A DNA stretch of 64,000 nt, taken from positions 6,497,306 to 6,561,305 of the forward strand of contig NC_064046.1 in the NCBI RefSeq assembly GCF_932526225.1, written 5' to 3'. Both the position numbers and the translations under genes were made by a program. Positions 1 through 11,450 of this stretch are shown piece after piece. The stretch's first letter is position 1. The number at the start of each line of letters is the position of its first letter. Origin of the DNA: Nematostella vectensis. Lineage: Eukaryota > Cnidaria > Anthozoa > Actiniaria > Edwardsiidae. The notes under the pieces were generated by a model, which was not told the origin of the DNA, did not search any database, and was given only the letters and a program-made list of their open reading frames with translations.

Positions 1-888
1 GTATGCCAATAATGGCTGATGGGCAAAGTGTTCTTACAAAATTAAACCACAGGCTACCCAAAAAATCATAACAATACTTACTATTCTAAATTCAAAGCAG
101 CATTTCAGATTGTTCCTGTATATTCACTGTCAAAATACTCTAATCACAACACCTGGCTTCGATCTTTTGGACATTTTTTCCTGAAAAAGCTACACATATT
201 TTCTTTGCTTTTAGATCAAGTCCTGTTCAAGTGGCATATCAATATTTGGGTGACCTTCAAACCCGCTCGGTCAATCTCTGTGAGGCCTGGGTCTAAGGGC
301 TTTTCAAGATTAGTGAGATAAAAATTTGACCAATCTGTCATGTTTTTTTTGACAAATTCTTGCCACGAGTCTCAAATTGACAGGAATCAGCATTTTTCAC
401 CATATTTTCTGGAGATCAGGGAGCGGGAAAACTTTAGCTCTTCTAAATATGGGCATCAATGACCATATAAGGCAATGCAAACGAAGGACACTATCCTTGG
501 GGAATATGTTTGATATGAAAACATTGTTCTTAAGTGATATTCACCAACTAGAAATACACTACTACAGGATTACCTAGTACTTGTGTTAAACATTTCTAGC
601 GGGGGCAACCTATTCACTGCTGAGTACTTTTGGGCAAAAAAGTGTGAAAAACATGACTGAAAACAGAAACTCCACCCCCCCCCCCTCTCCCATTTCAGGT
701 TTTATACTACCTGTCAAGTTCAGCTACAGCTTAACCAAGACAGTATACCTTGATGTTTTAAACAATGCTATGCGGTCAATCTTCAGTCTTGCAGTCTGCT
801 TTTACACATCAGGAGAGTGCCTTATTAAGTCTATTGGGGCATATATATAGCGCTGTGGCTTTGGCTGTTTGCATGCTTAAGCTGGTCC
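1..888. other. Gene-free stretch with an old dispersed repeat
   Basis: No convincing coding exon. Roughly 609-860 resembles 48680-49000: a poly-C run followed by a TTTTATA..CTGTCAA..CAGCT pattern in the same order. This marks an old dispersed repeat. The short open frames here show no family features. Confidence 0.5.
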
Positions 889-889
889 A

Positions 890-1019
890 TTAAGTCCCAG
901 TCAACTATATTATAGACTTATTGTTTCTTCAAGTTCTGGCAACTATATTATAGACTTATTGTTTCTTCAAGTCCCAGTCAACTATATTATAGACTTATTG
1001 TTTCTTCAAGTTCTGGCAA
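890..1019. repeat. About 41-bp tandem repeat, three copies
   Basis: Three adjacent copies of a unit containing CAACTATATTATAGACTTAT and a TTGTTTCTTCAAG segment. Copies alternate between GTCCCAGT and GTTCTGG variants at the junction. Confidence 0.85.
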
Positions 1020-1236
1020 GTATTTTGGATTTGTGATAGCTGGACTCAAGCTCCTAGAATGTCATTCAATCTTGTTTAGAAATCATACTCATAACCAAAT
1101 GATATATATTGCTTGAACTGGATCAAATGTTCAAATATGGCTTACCTATTTTTAGTTTTATGATTTAATTCATGTTTGATAAATAAAATTCTTATCTCTC
1201 CAACATAAACACTTGGTGGTATAGAGTATTTTTCTT

Positions 1237-1477
1237 CACAGGCAGCCCAAGCTCATTATATGTTTTCTCCCCCCCCATATATAAATAATAATTTATATAT
1301 GTGGGGGAGAAAACTCAGCAACCCGGTGAAATCCCTGTCGAATGGCTTCAAACTCGGTCGAATAATAAACGACACAACAAGTGAGTCATTGCAAGTCATT
1401 TTATTAATAAATACACAATTTTGAAGATTTTGAATTTTGACCTTCAAATTACATATAATGAGCTTGGGCTGCCTGTG
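1237..1477. mobile_element. MITE, 241 bp, about 27-bp terminal inverted repeats, 7-bp TSD
   Basis: The left end begins CACAGGCAGCCCAAGCTCAT and the right end is its reverse complement over about 27 bp. TTTTCTT flanks both ends (1230-1236 and 1478-1484) as a target-site duplication. A second, internal palindrome (1263-1313, poly-C arm facing poly-G arm around an AT-rich loop) nests inside. The 7-8-bp duplication suggests a hAT-type non-autonomous element; no ORF is present. Confidence 0.75.
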
Positions 1478-1484
1478 TTTTCTT

Positions 1485-2240
1485 GTGTCCCTACATGCCA
1501 TTCTGGTACTGTACTTAAACGCGAAAAATTAGCACTCTTTATTTTTTACCCCTGTAATTTGAGCCTTAAATAAATAGAGTTCCTGTTAACTTTAAAGTAA
1601 ATTTAGTTCTTTCAAGTAATTTTTCATATCTTATCAATATCAAACCTTGGAAAAAGCAGAGTGAAATCTTGAGACAGATCATTTACTTCAGTCGTGTCTT
1701 TGGCAAAAATCAAAATCAAGGACTTGGTTCAAAATTCTTCCTGAGAAATAAGATTAGCATCTTATCTCTCAACTGCCTGGACTTTTCTTAATCAGCAATT
1801 TGAAGCTAATATGCCGCTACTGACCAGTGTTACAAGGCTTTACCATGTGAAATAATGATGTGAACTCTATGTGAATCCCATGTGAACCCTTGAAGTCATT
1901 ACTAAGTTGCAGCTTTGTTTTTATTGTTTTCCTCCAGGGAAATTAGGGAACTTAGGGAACACTAAATCACTACTACTAACCAAGTAGATAACCACTGATT
2001 ACTAACAACATTCCTCACTAATTCCCTATTGTTCTCGCCGCTTGACACCTTAATTACTATGAGATTTACGGAGTTCAAATGGAGGGCGCTGATTAGTCGA
2101 GTGGCAGTGATTTTCAAACTATTGTTAGTGTCTAAGAATTATAAGTGTCAATGTCAAAATATAAATTAAATATAAAGTATATATATAAATATAAAGTCAA
2201 AAACAAAAAGACATAAAAAAAGCAAAGAGGGAACAACATA
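1485..2240. other. AT-rich stretch, nothing recognised
   Basis: No exon, RNA gene or structured repeat seen. Short AT-rich ORFs only. Confidence 0.5.
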
Positions 2241-2382
2241 GAGTGGTTTTCAAACTCCCGTGCAACAAAATGTAATTATTAAAGTGTAATAGTCAAGACA
2301 GAACAAAAGAGAATAAAGCGATTACAGTGTATTAGTGCTAAATAAACTAAAAAGTATTTCACAGGTTTTTGAAAAACAACTC
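2241..2382. mobile_element. TA-flanked MITE, copy 1
   Basis: The element begins GAGTGGTTTTCA and ends with an imperfect inverse (TGAAAAACAACTC), flanked by TA on both sides (2239-2240, 2383-2384), as for Tc1/mariner-type non-autonomous elements. A second copy with a better-preserved right terminus is at 51349-51489, with clear similarity throughout. Confidence 0.8.
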
Positions 2383-2564
2383 TATTAAATCACTGTTTAT
2401 TTACAAAAAAAGGACCTCTTAAGGAGCAAGCATTCTTAATTCTAGCGAAGCACTATTTACTATGTACAGTAAGGACACTCGCATACAAGGGACTTATTTG
2501 GAAGTCTCATCTAATAATTCCAATTTAATGACTAATCACATGTTCAGTTTACGTAAGTCCTAGT

Positions 2565-2830
2565 CAGGCCCGAACCCAGGGGGGTGCGAACGCACCCCCC
2601 AACAACGGCCAAAGGTCCACTTTCGGTTCTCAATAGACGTGCTATGTGTAGCCGCGCGCGGAGCTCCATAGGTATAGAAAAATGGTCTATAACTAGGAGA
2701 CCTTGTGGTCAATGACGTCATTGTCACAAGCTGCCAGCCAGCCAGCCGCGATCTGCCCCGGCCCAGGTATCTAGAGTGCGCAAAACAATATGGCAGCCGC
2801 TAGAGTATTTCTAACCTAAACTAGACCCTG
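2565..2830 (+). repeat. Dispersed repeat modules A and B
   Basis: Module A (about 2565-2650) starts with an AGGCCCGAACCCAGGGGGG-type sequence and a GTGCGAACGCAC palindrome. Module B (about 2655-2830) carries AATGACGTCATT and CAGCCAGCCAGCCGCG. Both recur inverted and in swapped order at 5765-6045. Module A recurs at 45322-45420 and module B at 52146-52300. No protein is encoded. Confidence 0.75.
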
Positions 2831-2918
2831 CGCGCAGGGTTGACTGGGATAACTGAGATCTGCAACTTGTTTGTGTGACCTGTATGACAAAGATTTTACT
2901 GCCTACTTTGGATATAAT

Positions 2919-2922
<4 letters not shown>

Positions 2923-2961
<39 letters not shown>
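2923..2961. repeat. (TA)n microsatellite
   Basis: Uninterrupted alternating TA just left of the inverted hammerhead element, which is bordered on its other side by a second TA tract. Confidence 0.95.
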
Positions 2962-2963
<2 letters not shown>

Positions 2964-3051
2964 GATGGTTGAAGGCTTTCATAGTGCTCAATACTCGAAA
3001 GTAGAGCGGTGTATAGTGTTGGTTTGAGAAAAATACAAACTACATAGGTTT

Positions 3052-3090
3052 CCCTACAGGCCTGTTTCGTGGTTGCCCACTCATCAGGGG
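3052..3090 (-). ncRNA. Type I hammerhead ribozyme (Penelope type)
   Basis: On the minus strand: stem I CCC/GGG, core CTGATGA, stem II GTGG-GCAA-CCAC, GAAA, very short palindromic stem III ACAGGCCTGT, then A at the cleavage position. All conserved core bases are present. The minimal stem III implies the RNA works best as a dimer, as in retroelement hammerheads. Confidence 0.85.
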
Positions 3091-3110
3091 ATTTTTCCCT
3101 GATGAGTTGC

Positions 3111-3149
3111 CCCCTGATGAGTGGGCAACCACGAAACAGGCCTGTAGGG
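3111..3149 (+). ncRNA. Type I hammerhead ribozyme (Penelope type)
   Basis: Mirror copy of the minus-strand ribozyme 20 bp away: core CTGATGA at 3114-3120, stem II with a GCAA loop, GAAA, stem III ACAGGCCTGT, cleavage predicted after A3146. Confidence 0.85.
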
Positions 3150-3182
3150 AAACCTATGTAGTTTGTATTTTTCTCAAACCAA

Positions 3183-4301
<1,119 letters not shown>

Positions 4302-4307
4302 AAATAC

Positions 4308-4676
4308 CATACCTGTCAACTCTCCCGCATTAGGCGGGAGTCTCAAGATTTTGGACCCCTTCTCCCGTTCTCCCGCGTTGAGCACCAAATCTCCCGCTTT
4401 TTAGCGATTTTTATCGGTTCCGAAAAATTATTCTATAGAAAATTGTTATTTTGCCTATTTTCTATTATTGAAAATATTTGAAAAAACAATTCCTTTGCGT
4501 AGCACAATTAATCAAACACCCTCGTGAGATCAATAAGTGGATTTGTTCGTGAGAGCTTTCTATACTGCAAACGCCTGCAAGGCTAAACCTACCCCTCCCC
4601 CTCAAAAATGAATATACCCCACCCCTCTCCTCAAAATATTCTCAAGCCTTGAGATTTTCAGAGGTTGACAGGTATG
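4308..4676. mobile_element. MITE, 369 bp, with AAATAC target duplication
   Basis: Left end CATACCTGTCAAC and right end GTTGACAGGTATG form the terminal inverted repeats. AAATAC flanks both sides (4302-4307, 4677-4682). The interior has CTCCCG/CGGGAG hairpin blocks. This CATACCTGTCAAC family of short DNA elements is common in animal genomes (from memory). Confidence 0.75.
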
Positions 4677-4882
4677 AAATACAGCGAAATCAATCCAAGC
4701 TGAGATGATTTTCCAAAATAACTTGGTAGAAATTGAGGCTATGGTAAAATATGCAGTTATTAAACCGCGAATCGGGCCTTCAACTGCACAAATAACATGG
4801 GTATGAGAGCTGGAATCTCAAATATAAGATGGCGACCATGACAAAGTGTTACATTAACGCAAAAGGCTTCTTGTAACTAGGC

Positions 4883-5160
4883 GTTGCGATGACGTAGACA
4901 GTAAGCTCAATACGTAGACAGTAAGCTCAATACACTAAAATAAGAAGTATCGCCCGTGGCGCAAGGGTTCTTTGGAATTGCATTGTGCAAATCGCGAGAC
5001 GACAGAAAAAAAAACCAGTTGCATTTTATAACTGGGCTACCACAGGTATCCCAATAATAAGAAGTATCGCCTGTGGCGATAGTATTGCCTGTGGCGCAAG
5101 GGTTCTTGGGAATTGCATTGTGCAAATCGCGGGACGACAGAAAAAAAACAGTTGCATTTA
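4883..5160. repeat. Local tandem duplication, about 125 bp
   Basis: Two copies of a segment running AAGAAGTATCGCC..GTGGCGCAAGGGTTCTT..GCATTGTGCAAATCGCG..GACGACAG-polyA. A smaller direct repeat GTAGACAGTAAGCTCAATAC precedes them. Open frames on the minus strand through it are repeat artefacts. Confidence 0.75.
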
Positions 5161-5764
5161 ATATGAACTTGGCTAATTATGTGTAAAAGACTGTGTAAAA
5201 GCGTGGTTGAAAGTCGAGTCAGTTGAAATGCCAGAGCAAGCCACAAGATAAAGAAAGAAAAAAAAAACAAGCTAATTTTATGGACACCTTCTCCGACAAG
5301 TGCTCCTACGTTTTTGTTCTTGCACTGGAAGACGTAGGTAAGTTGGCGTATTGTATTAAAGTACTCAGCGAAACGATCTTTCGGACTTTGTACACCTTTT
5401 TCATTGTTTCAAATTTAATATTAAGAAATTACCTCAGGGACTAAAATTTAAATTCTAGGCTGTATTTATCAAATTCGATCTCTTCAATCTACCATTCACC
5501 ATCTATCATAGGAAAATAATAACTATTCATGAATAAATTGAATATACCGGAGCTGTCAACTCTGTCACATGTTTGTGGACCTCATCACAAGCCTAATTCT
5601 TTTGAGAATGTTCATACATTCTCTGTATTCACCCGCATTGGCTCTTCTCTTGTTTTGTTTGTTTTTTTCTTCACATATTTACTCTACTTGACGTTTATTG
5701 TTGGATTTAGCTATATATCGCAGTGATCTAGCTTATGCTTTATAGTTTTGTCTACAATTAGCAC

Positions 5765-6045
5765 GTCTATTGAGAAACAAAAGTGGACTTTCGGCCGTTG
5801 TGTGTGTGTGTGTGGGGGGGGTGCGTTCGCACCCCCTGTACCCCCCTGGGTACGTGCCTGGTTTTTGTGTTTTTTTTTTAGGTTAGAAATACTCTAGCGG
5901 CCGCCATCTAGTTTTGCGCGCTGTAGATACCTGGGCCGGGGCAGATCGCGGCTGGCTGGCTGGCAGCTTGTGACAATGACGTCATTGACCACAAAAACTC
6001 ATTCGCCTAGTTATAGACCATTTCTGGCTCCGCTGAAAGTCACAA
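5765..6045 (-). repeat. Dispersed repeat modules A and B, inverted
   Basis: Minus-strand copies of the two modules seen at 2565-2830, but in opposite relative order. They are joined through an A-rich tract (T-run at about 5868-5880 on +), suggesting independent insertions or a rearrangement. Confidence 0.7.
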
Positions 6046-6419
6046 TAAACTGTTTTGTGGTGTGTATTTATTCAGAATAAGCGGTATTTCTAGCGTTTGA
6101 GCAGTTGTGGGACGTTACTTCGAGCTAGTACTCGGATTGACTGGAGACTGACTAGGTTGGTAAGCCTGTGGCCTAGCATGCTTTGCTGTCTCTCCCCAGA
6201 GACAGCACTACTAAAGGCATTGGCGCTACTAAAGGCATTGGCGGGCTACCTGTGTTTCTAATAACGCACATGTTAACATGTTATGAATCGAGTTACTCAC
6301 TAAAGAGGCTTTTTTTCTTACCTTTTTGCAATTTATCTTCCATCCTGAAATAACACGTACCAGCACGTACAGTATGTATAACAAAATAACATATACGCAA
6401 CGTCAGACTATCCTCAATT

Positions 6420-6570
6420 TCAATCCTAAAAGTACCACAATATCACTTGCAATGTTTGCTTCTAATTGGGAGCTATATATATAATATGATATTATTCAAT
6501 CCTAAAAGTACCACAATATCACTTGCAATTTTTGCTTCTAATTGGGAGCTATATATATAATATGATATTT
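6420..6570. repeat. 77-bp tandem duplication
   Basis: Two near-identical copies starting CAATCCTAAAAGTACCACAA and ending in TATATATAATATGATATT. Confidence 0.85.
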
Positions 6571-6845
6571 AAAGTACCATGCTGCTACATGCAGATAGGG
6601 AAATGGAAACCAAGAGATCTCATTTCACATCAATTTCACATTTATCACACATTTATCCACCTTTATCACAACTAATTAGACGTGTGTAGTTTTAAGTTAT
6701 ATTATGAAAGAATTTTTACAACTAGTAGAGTTCGGTGCACGCTAAATGCTTTCTCTCTAGTCTCGCTACACTCAGATGAAAGGTTAAAAAAATGGAATAC
6801 AAACAACTAAAACGTGCTGCTGCTCAAATAGAATAATGATGTGCT

Positions 6846-6905
6846 AGCATACTCGCTAAGCATACTCGCATACTCGCTAAGCATACTCGCATACTCGCTA
6901 AGCAT
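6846..6905. repeat. Short tandem repeat, about 19-bp unit
   Basis: Three copies of CATACTCGCTAAG-type units in a row. Confidence 0.8.
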
Positions 6906-8928
6906 ATGTGCTACTTCTTAATTGTGCGAATCTCCTCAAGGAGTCTATTGCGCATGCGCATAACGAATGATGTTCACTAGAACTTCTCTTTCTTTTTAGT
7001 TATTTTATTTCTTGAGAAAACACAGAAAAAAACGAAAGATGGATTCATAAACTCGCTCAATTTTGATCTAGTGGTTTGCATAAAAGAACAAGGTGTCTTT
7101 TCGGATTTCATCGACTTGAGACTCGTGCTCCCACATGCGTCACGCGATCATCGTATTCAAGAGGTTATTTCGACACCATTTTATTCAGCTTTGCGCAGTG
7201 GCATTACCGTAGCTGATGAGGTCCATCCGAGGCGCGGTTATTGCTGATTGAAAACTTTTCCCAATACCCCGCGAGACGACTTGAAATATAGTCGGCTTTG
7301 CAATTTTTGAAGGCCTTTACAAAGGCCACACCAGCAATCAAGTAAACAACCTCCCAAATATTAGCTGATGCTGTTTTTTATACGCCATTGGAATGGGCTT
7401 TGTGATGTTAAATATGTATAGTAGTGATTTTAAAAGAGCTCCTTTATACCCTGAGTACCAGAGCCTCCATTTTGGCTGAGCGCCACCGTACTATAGGTCT
7501 GGTACCCAGGGTAGCTCCTTCCCTGAGAGCAAACAAATATTTTGTTCTAGAAGTTACTAAGTATATTGTTTCCCCAAGGCTATCGGCGGTCTTTTTTTCT
7601 GAGCTTGAACACCAAGGACAAATTTCTATTAGCCTCCTTGAACACTTGAAGTCGTGGCTACACACAGAATTAGAATCATAATCAAATCTTTGATGTTATT
7701 GGTCATATGACAAGAACATGTCTCAATCAATGAATAATACACTACCTATCAGGCGAAGAAAACCTTAAAAGGAGTGAATAATTTTCCATGTGGTCTTTGA
7801 ATCCTGCTTTTGACGTCTTTAGTATGAATTTTTTATCACAAATAGGAAACATTAAAGAAATTCCTTTTAGGTAAAAATTACCAGACTAAAACAATAGACA
7901 GAAAAGTACCCGGGTTTTGAATGTTTCTTTTCTGTAAATGAAAGTCAATTTGAATTCTAGCATTATAAGCGCGGTTCAATAGAGCACGTTGTACATGCGT
8001 TGGAATGAGTTGGTGATACCCACACATCACGGAGTAGCACTGACATCGTCATACCTAACCTTGGCGACTATCATTTTAGACCTGATGAAAGACACTAAAT
8101 GATTTTCTTATACTTTATATCAGCGAAATGTTGTGTGACAGGTCATTCCACTGTGCTCGTTCATGCGACATATGTAAATCTGAGTTCTTTGTGTGTGTTA
8201 TTTGCATGTAGGACTCTGCCCTATAGTTTAGGGAAAATTTGTCAATCCATGGAACACAACACAACTAACACAACCGGATGTTACCTCCTTTCCGCTTTTC
8301 TGCTTACGAAAACTCAACATATGAAACCCTTCCGTTTACGCTAAACAATTTGCTACACCTTCCAAATAAGGTGGAAGATCATATAGACATTCAATCTGTT
8401 TAATGCGAAATGATTCTGAAGGCGTACAAGCGATGCCTCCAGATTATTCTTGTCATGCAAAATGATTTTCACTTTTCCTTTGAATATGTTTGCCACGTGC
8501 CTTTTAAACTGAAAGACGACCGGTAACAAAATTAAAAGTCATTTCACAAAGGCAGTTCACTGGTCTTCTATTCAAATCTTTTTTTCAAAACAACCACGAT
8601 TTAAATCAAGGACACAAAGTGAAAAAAATAGAAATCACCGTCTCCCTGCACCGAGGTGCTTTTTATTCCATCAAATATAAAACTCTATGAACAATCTATT
8701 TACATTTTATGTACAATAATAATTTGGATTGAGAAGAGCAAAACAGAACATTCGAGTTCTCGATAAAGCTTTTGAGTCTCTCCCTTGCTTTAAAATAAAT
8801 TATGCATATGGTGTAGAATTTTGCCTATCAATCTGTTAGCGCGATTGCGTTTTTAAGTCACGATATATCGAGTGTTTTTTACTATTATATTAGAATTGTC
8901 TATATATTATTTCTTAGGGCATTGAATG
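6906..8928. other. Gene-free stretch downstream of the Rab gene
   Basis: No protein-like exon recognised. A GCGCATGCGC palindrome at about 6951-6961 resembles an NRF1 site but has no gene start nearby. The last part (about 8650-8928) may be the 3' UTR of the minus-strand GTPase gene; no polyadenylation site could be fixed. Confidence 0.4.
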
Positions 8929-9600
8929 TTAGTTCTGTACCATCAGAACGTTGGAATCGCGACCAAGGCTTTCTCGGAGCTTGTGAAGGCCAAACTTGAT
9001 AAGGCCAGAGGCTCCAGCATTAGGGCTCACAATTTTATTATTGTCACTCTCCTCGAATACCCTGTTTTTCGCATTCTCCCGGAGTTGCTCGGCCAGTTCT
9101 GCGATCAATACTTCAACATTATCGTCCCATTTGGCGGAGGTTTCAAGGTATAGGAGTTCCTCGAATTCTGCCAGATTTGCAGCTGACCTAGTGTTCACTT
9201 TTCGGCTCGCGCCTTTCAAGTCGGTTTTGTTTCCCACAAGAACCTTCAAAATGTTTTTGTTCGTGTATTTTTGAACATTCATTAGCCATTGCGGAATACT
9301 CGCAAAGGTACCTCTGTTTGTTATATCAAAGACTAGAATCACAGCGTCCGCGTTTCGATAATAGCTTTGAGTTATGCCTCGGAATTTCTCTTGACCTGCC
9401 GTATCCCAACATTGTAATTTCACTCTATCTCCGTGTATGTCAAGCACTCGTGTTCCAACGTCAACTCCTACTGTAGAAGAACTGTTGTCGCAAAAGTACC
9501 CTTTGGTGAATCTCCGAATGAGGGAGGTTTTGCCAACTCCTGGATCTCCAACCACTAAAACCTTGAATGAATACTTGCAGTTGTCGTCGTTCTCTTTCAT
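8929..9600 (-). CDS. Rab30-like small GTPase, intronless
   Basis: A 223-residue Ras-superfamily GTPase of the Rab type. Rab proteins switch between GDP and GTP forms to recruit vesicle-tethering effectors. Visible motifs: P-loop GDPGVGKTS (residues about 18-26), switch-I TVGVD (about 43-47), WDTAGQE (about 65-71) with a Rab-like FRGITQSYYR switch II, NKTD (about 121-124) and ETSAK (about 151-155). The switch II and following sequence resemble Rab30 best (from memory). The whole protein lies in one exon, and the start is the first ATG before the hydrophobic FKVLVVG strand. It ends SNVLMVQN, without the C-terminal cysteines that Rabs normally use for geranylgeranylation. A well-placed TATA box upstream argues for a live gene, not a dead retrocopy. 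An alternative 3' exon supplying cysteines cannot be excluded. Confidence 0.88.
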   Translation of the reverse strand: MKENDDNCKYSFKVLVVGDPGVGKTSLIRRFTKGYFCDNSSSTVGVDVGTRVLDIHGDRVKLQCWDTAGQEKFRGITQSYYRNADAVILVFDITNRGTFASIPQWLMNVQKYTNKNILKVLVGNKTDLKGASRKVNTRSAANLAEFEELLYLETSAKWDDNVEVLIAELAEQLRENAKNRVFEESDNNKIVSPNAGASGLIKFGLHKLRESLGRDSNVLMVQN

Positions 9601-9681
9601 CTTTCTATCAGGTTTTCCCTCTCAGCTGATGTACTCCTAGTTTTCCTGTCTTGTGACTGGCGGAGGAAGTGAGATCGCGCG

Positions 9682-9689
9682 CTTTTATA
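9682..9689 (-). promoter_or_regulatory. TATA box of the Rab30-like gene
   Basis: TATAAAAG on the minus strand, inside a GC-rich stretch, 82 bp upstream of the ATG. Transcription would start near 9655 and give a 5' UTR of about 55 nt with no intron. Confidence 0.6.
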
Positions 9690-9699
9690 CCCGCGCTCA

Positions 9700-11228
9700 A
9701 GCTCCGCCTCTTCCGACAAGAAAGCCTTTGTCAGATGTGAGTGGGTGGCCTTGTAGAATCCGCTCCTACAGTCGTGTTTGCTACGCTCCCGCCTCTTTGT
9801 TCGGTTCGGGGATCGCCTTGTCTACTCAAAGCTAACCTGTAGCGCGTGCCTGCGCATTGTTTACGGCCTCGATTCCGTGCTGGTCACCTGTGTGAGTGTC
9901 AGCGTGCTGCGAGTTTTTGTTGTTATCCACACCTTCGTCGCTCTAATTACCTTTTATACTCACCCTAGACACGTGGCTAAAATTTTCATACGCTTTTCAA
10001 AGAAATTTTAGAGTCTTTTTTTGCAAAAACGGGTAGATACTCGCTCGCGTACCTCCATTTCGAAAAAGTTAGCAATAGTATTTTTAAGTGTTTTTAAGTC
10101 ACGGATCATCTAACCAGGAACAAACTCCACTTTTCTTTCGCAGCAATACATAAAGCCTTAAATTCACCTGTATAGCACAGTAACTGAAGCATTGAAAGAG
10201 AATCGTTTCTTTGTTTGAAAATTCAAACTGTTTTTCCATTGTGTTTGCGCGTGTCCTTTGTTTACAGTTTGGAAAAGTTGCCGAAGAGCGAATGCTACAC
10301 TTGTGTCCCGTGTAGCTCTAAATGTTCCCCGCTAGTAGTAGGCGCTGGGCGTTGATTTCACATAAAAAATATTTTGAGCCTAGGATGTGATAAAGTTGCA
10401 ATGCGTTTTTATTATAATGCAAGTGCCCAATTGCAGCAATTGTATCGTCAATCCCTTTGCATGTTTTTATTCTCGAATCGACGGATATTATACTGAATTA
10501 TGTTGTACAAGCGTTGTTCCAGGCGTTCTTCCGTGAAGAATAATAACAAGTTAAGAGGTCGTTATAATGACAAAACGAACTCTTCCAACCAAATCTAGTG
10601 TAATTTTTTCCCTCGACAGGGTAAAAATTACTCTATTGAAATATCCAAACTCGTTGTACGATAAAATATTTTTAAGTATACAACAGTATATCGTGCTCTT
10701 GGGAAACCTTATAAGTGCTAAAAAATAAATATTGATTTGCCATTTGATCGTGACAGCCTCCAGTCTAGTTGAAATTGCTTTTTCTTTCATTTGCTATTTT
10801 AAACTTATTTTGCAGCTCTTGGAAAATACGAGATAGGTCACACCCAAGTCTGTGGCATGATGATGGGGATGGTGTGATACGAATTCTCAAACCCTTGAAA
10901 AGTTAATTATTTTTTAATATTTCTTGTGATTTTTATTTTTATTTTGAAGAAATAAGCGCAAACCATTTTGCCATATCTTAAAGGATTTTATGGCTTTTAA
11001 CTAAATCCGCCAATATCGTTTTCCTATGGTCGAGACAAAATATAACTATCTTCTAGATTTTCACTCATATTTTTTCCACTTGTCTTCAGGGCTTAAAGTA
11101 CGATATCAGCTACGTATAGTACAATATATATCTTAACATGATATTTCAGCACCAATCATTATTTCTTGTTTTCTACCATCTAATGTAATCGTTTTCTTAT
11201 CACACCAGTTAATGGTAGCCTCTTCTAA
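9700..11228. other. Intergenic stretch, nothing recognised
   Basis: The GC-richer part up to about 9950 probably belongs to the GTPase promoter. The rest is AT-rich with no exon or RNA gene seen. Confidence 0.4.
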
Positions 11229-11450
11229 CTACTGTGTATTGGTAACACTTAGGATTTTTGTTCGCTCTTTATATTTCTGATATATCGGTAATCGTTCGCT
11301 GCTCTTTATGTTTTCAACATTGTTTTGTTGGGGACTTGGGGACTCTCGGATTTCTCCGGCTATTTCCTGAACTCGTATAATTAATTCATTTGCGGAAGAG
11401 ATAACTTCTAAAGACCTCATAATGTGAACTTGGGCTATAATTACCGCCTT
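11229..11450 (-). CDS. Possible terminal exon of an unknown gene
   Basis: On the minus strand a splice-acceptor-like CTGATTTCAG is followed at 11450 by 73 in-frame codons and a stop. The sequence looks protein-like, with helix-forming segments (VHIMRSLEVISSANELIIRV) and an acidic/polar C-terminus ending SVTNTQ. I do not recognise the family, and no matching upstream exon with a good donor was found between 11.5 and 13 kb. It could be a chance ORF. Confidence 0.3.
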   Translation of the reverse strand, partial: KAVIIAQVHIMRSLEVISSANELIIRVQEIAGEIRESPSPQQNNVENIKSSERLPIYQKYKERTKILSVTNTQ

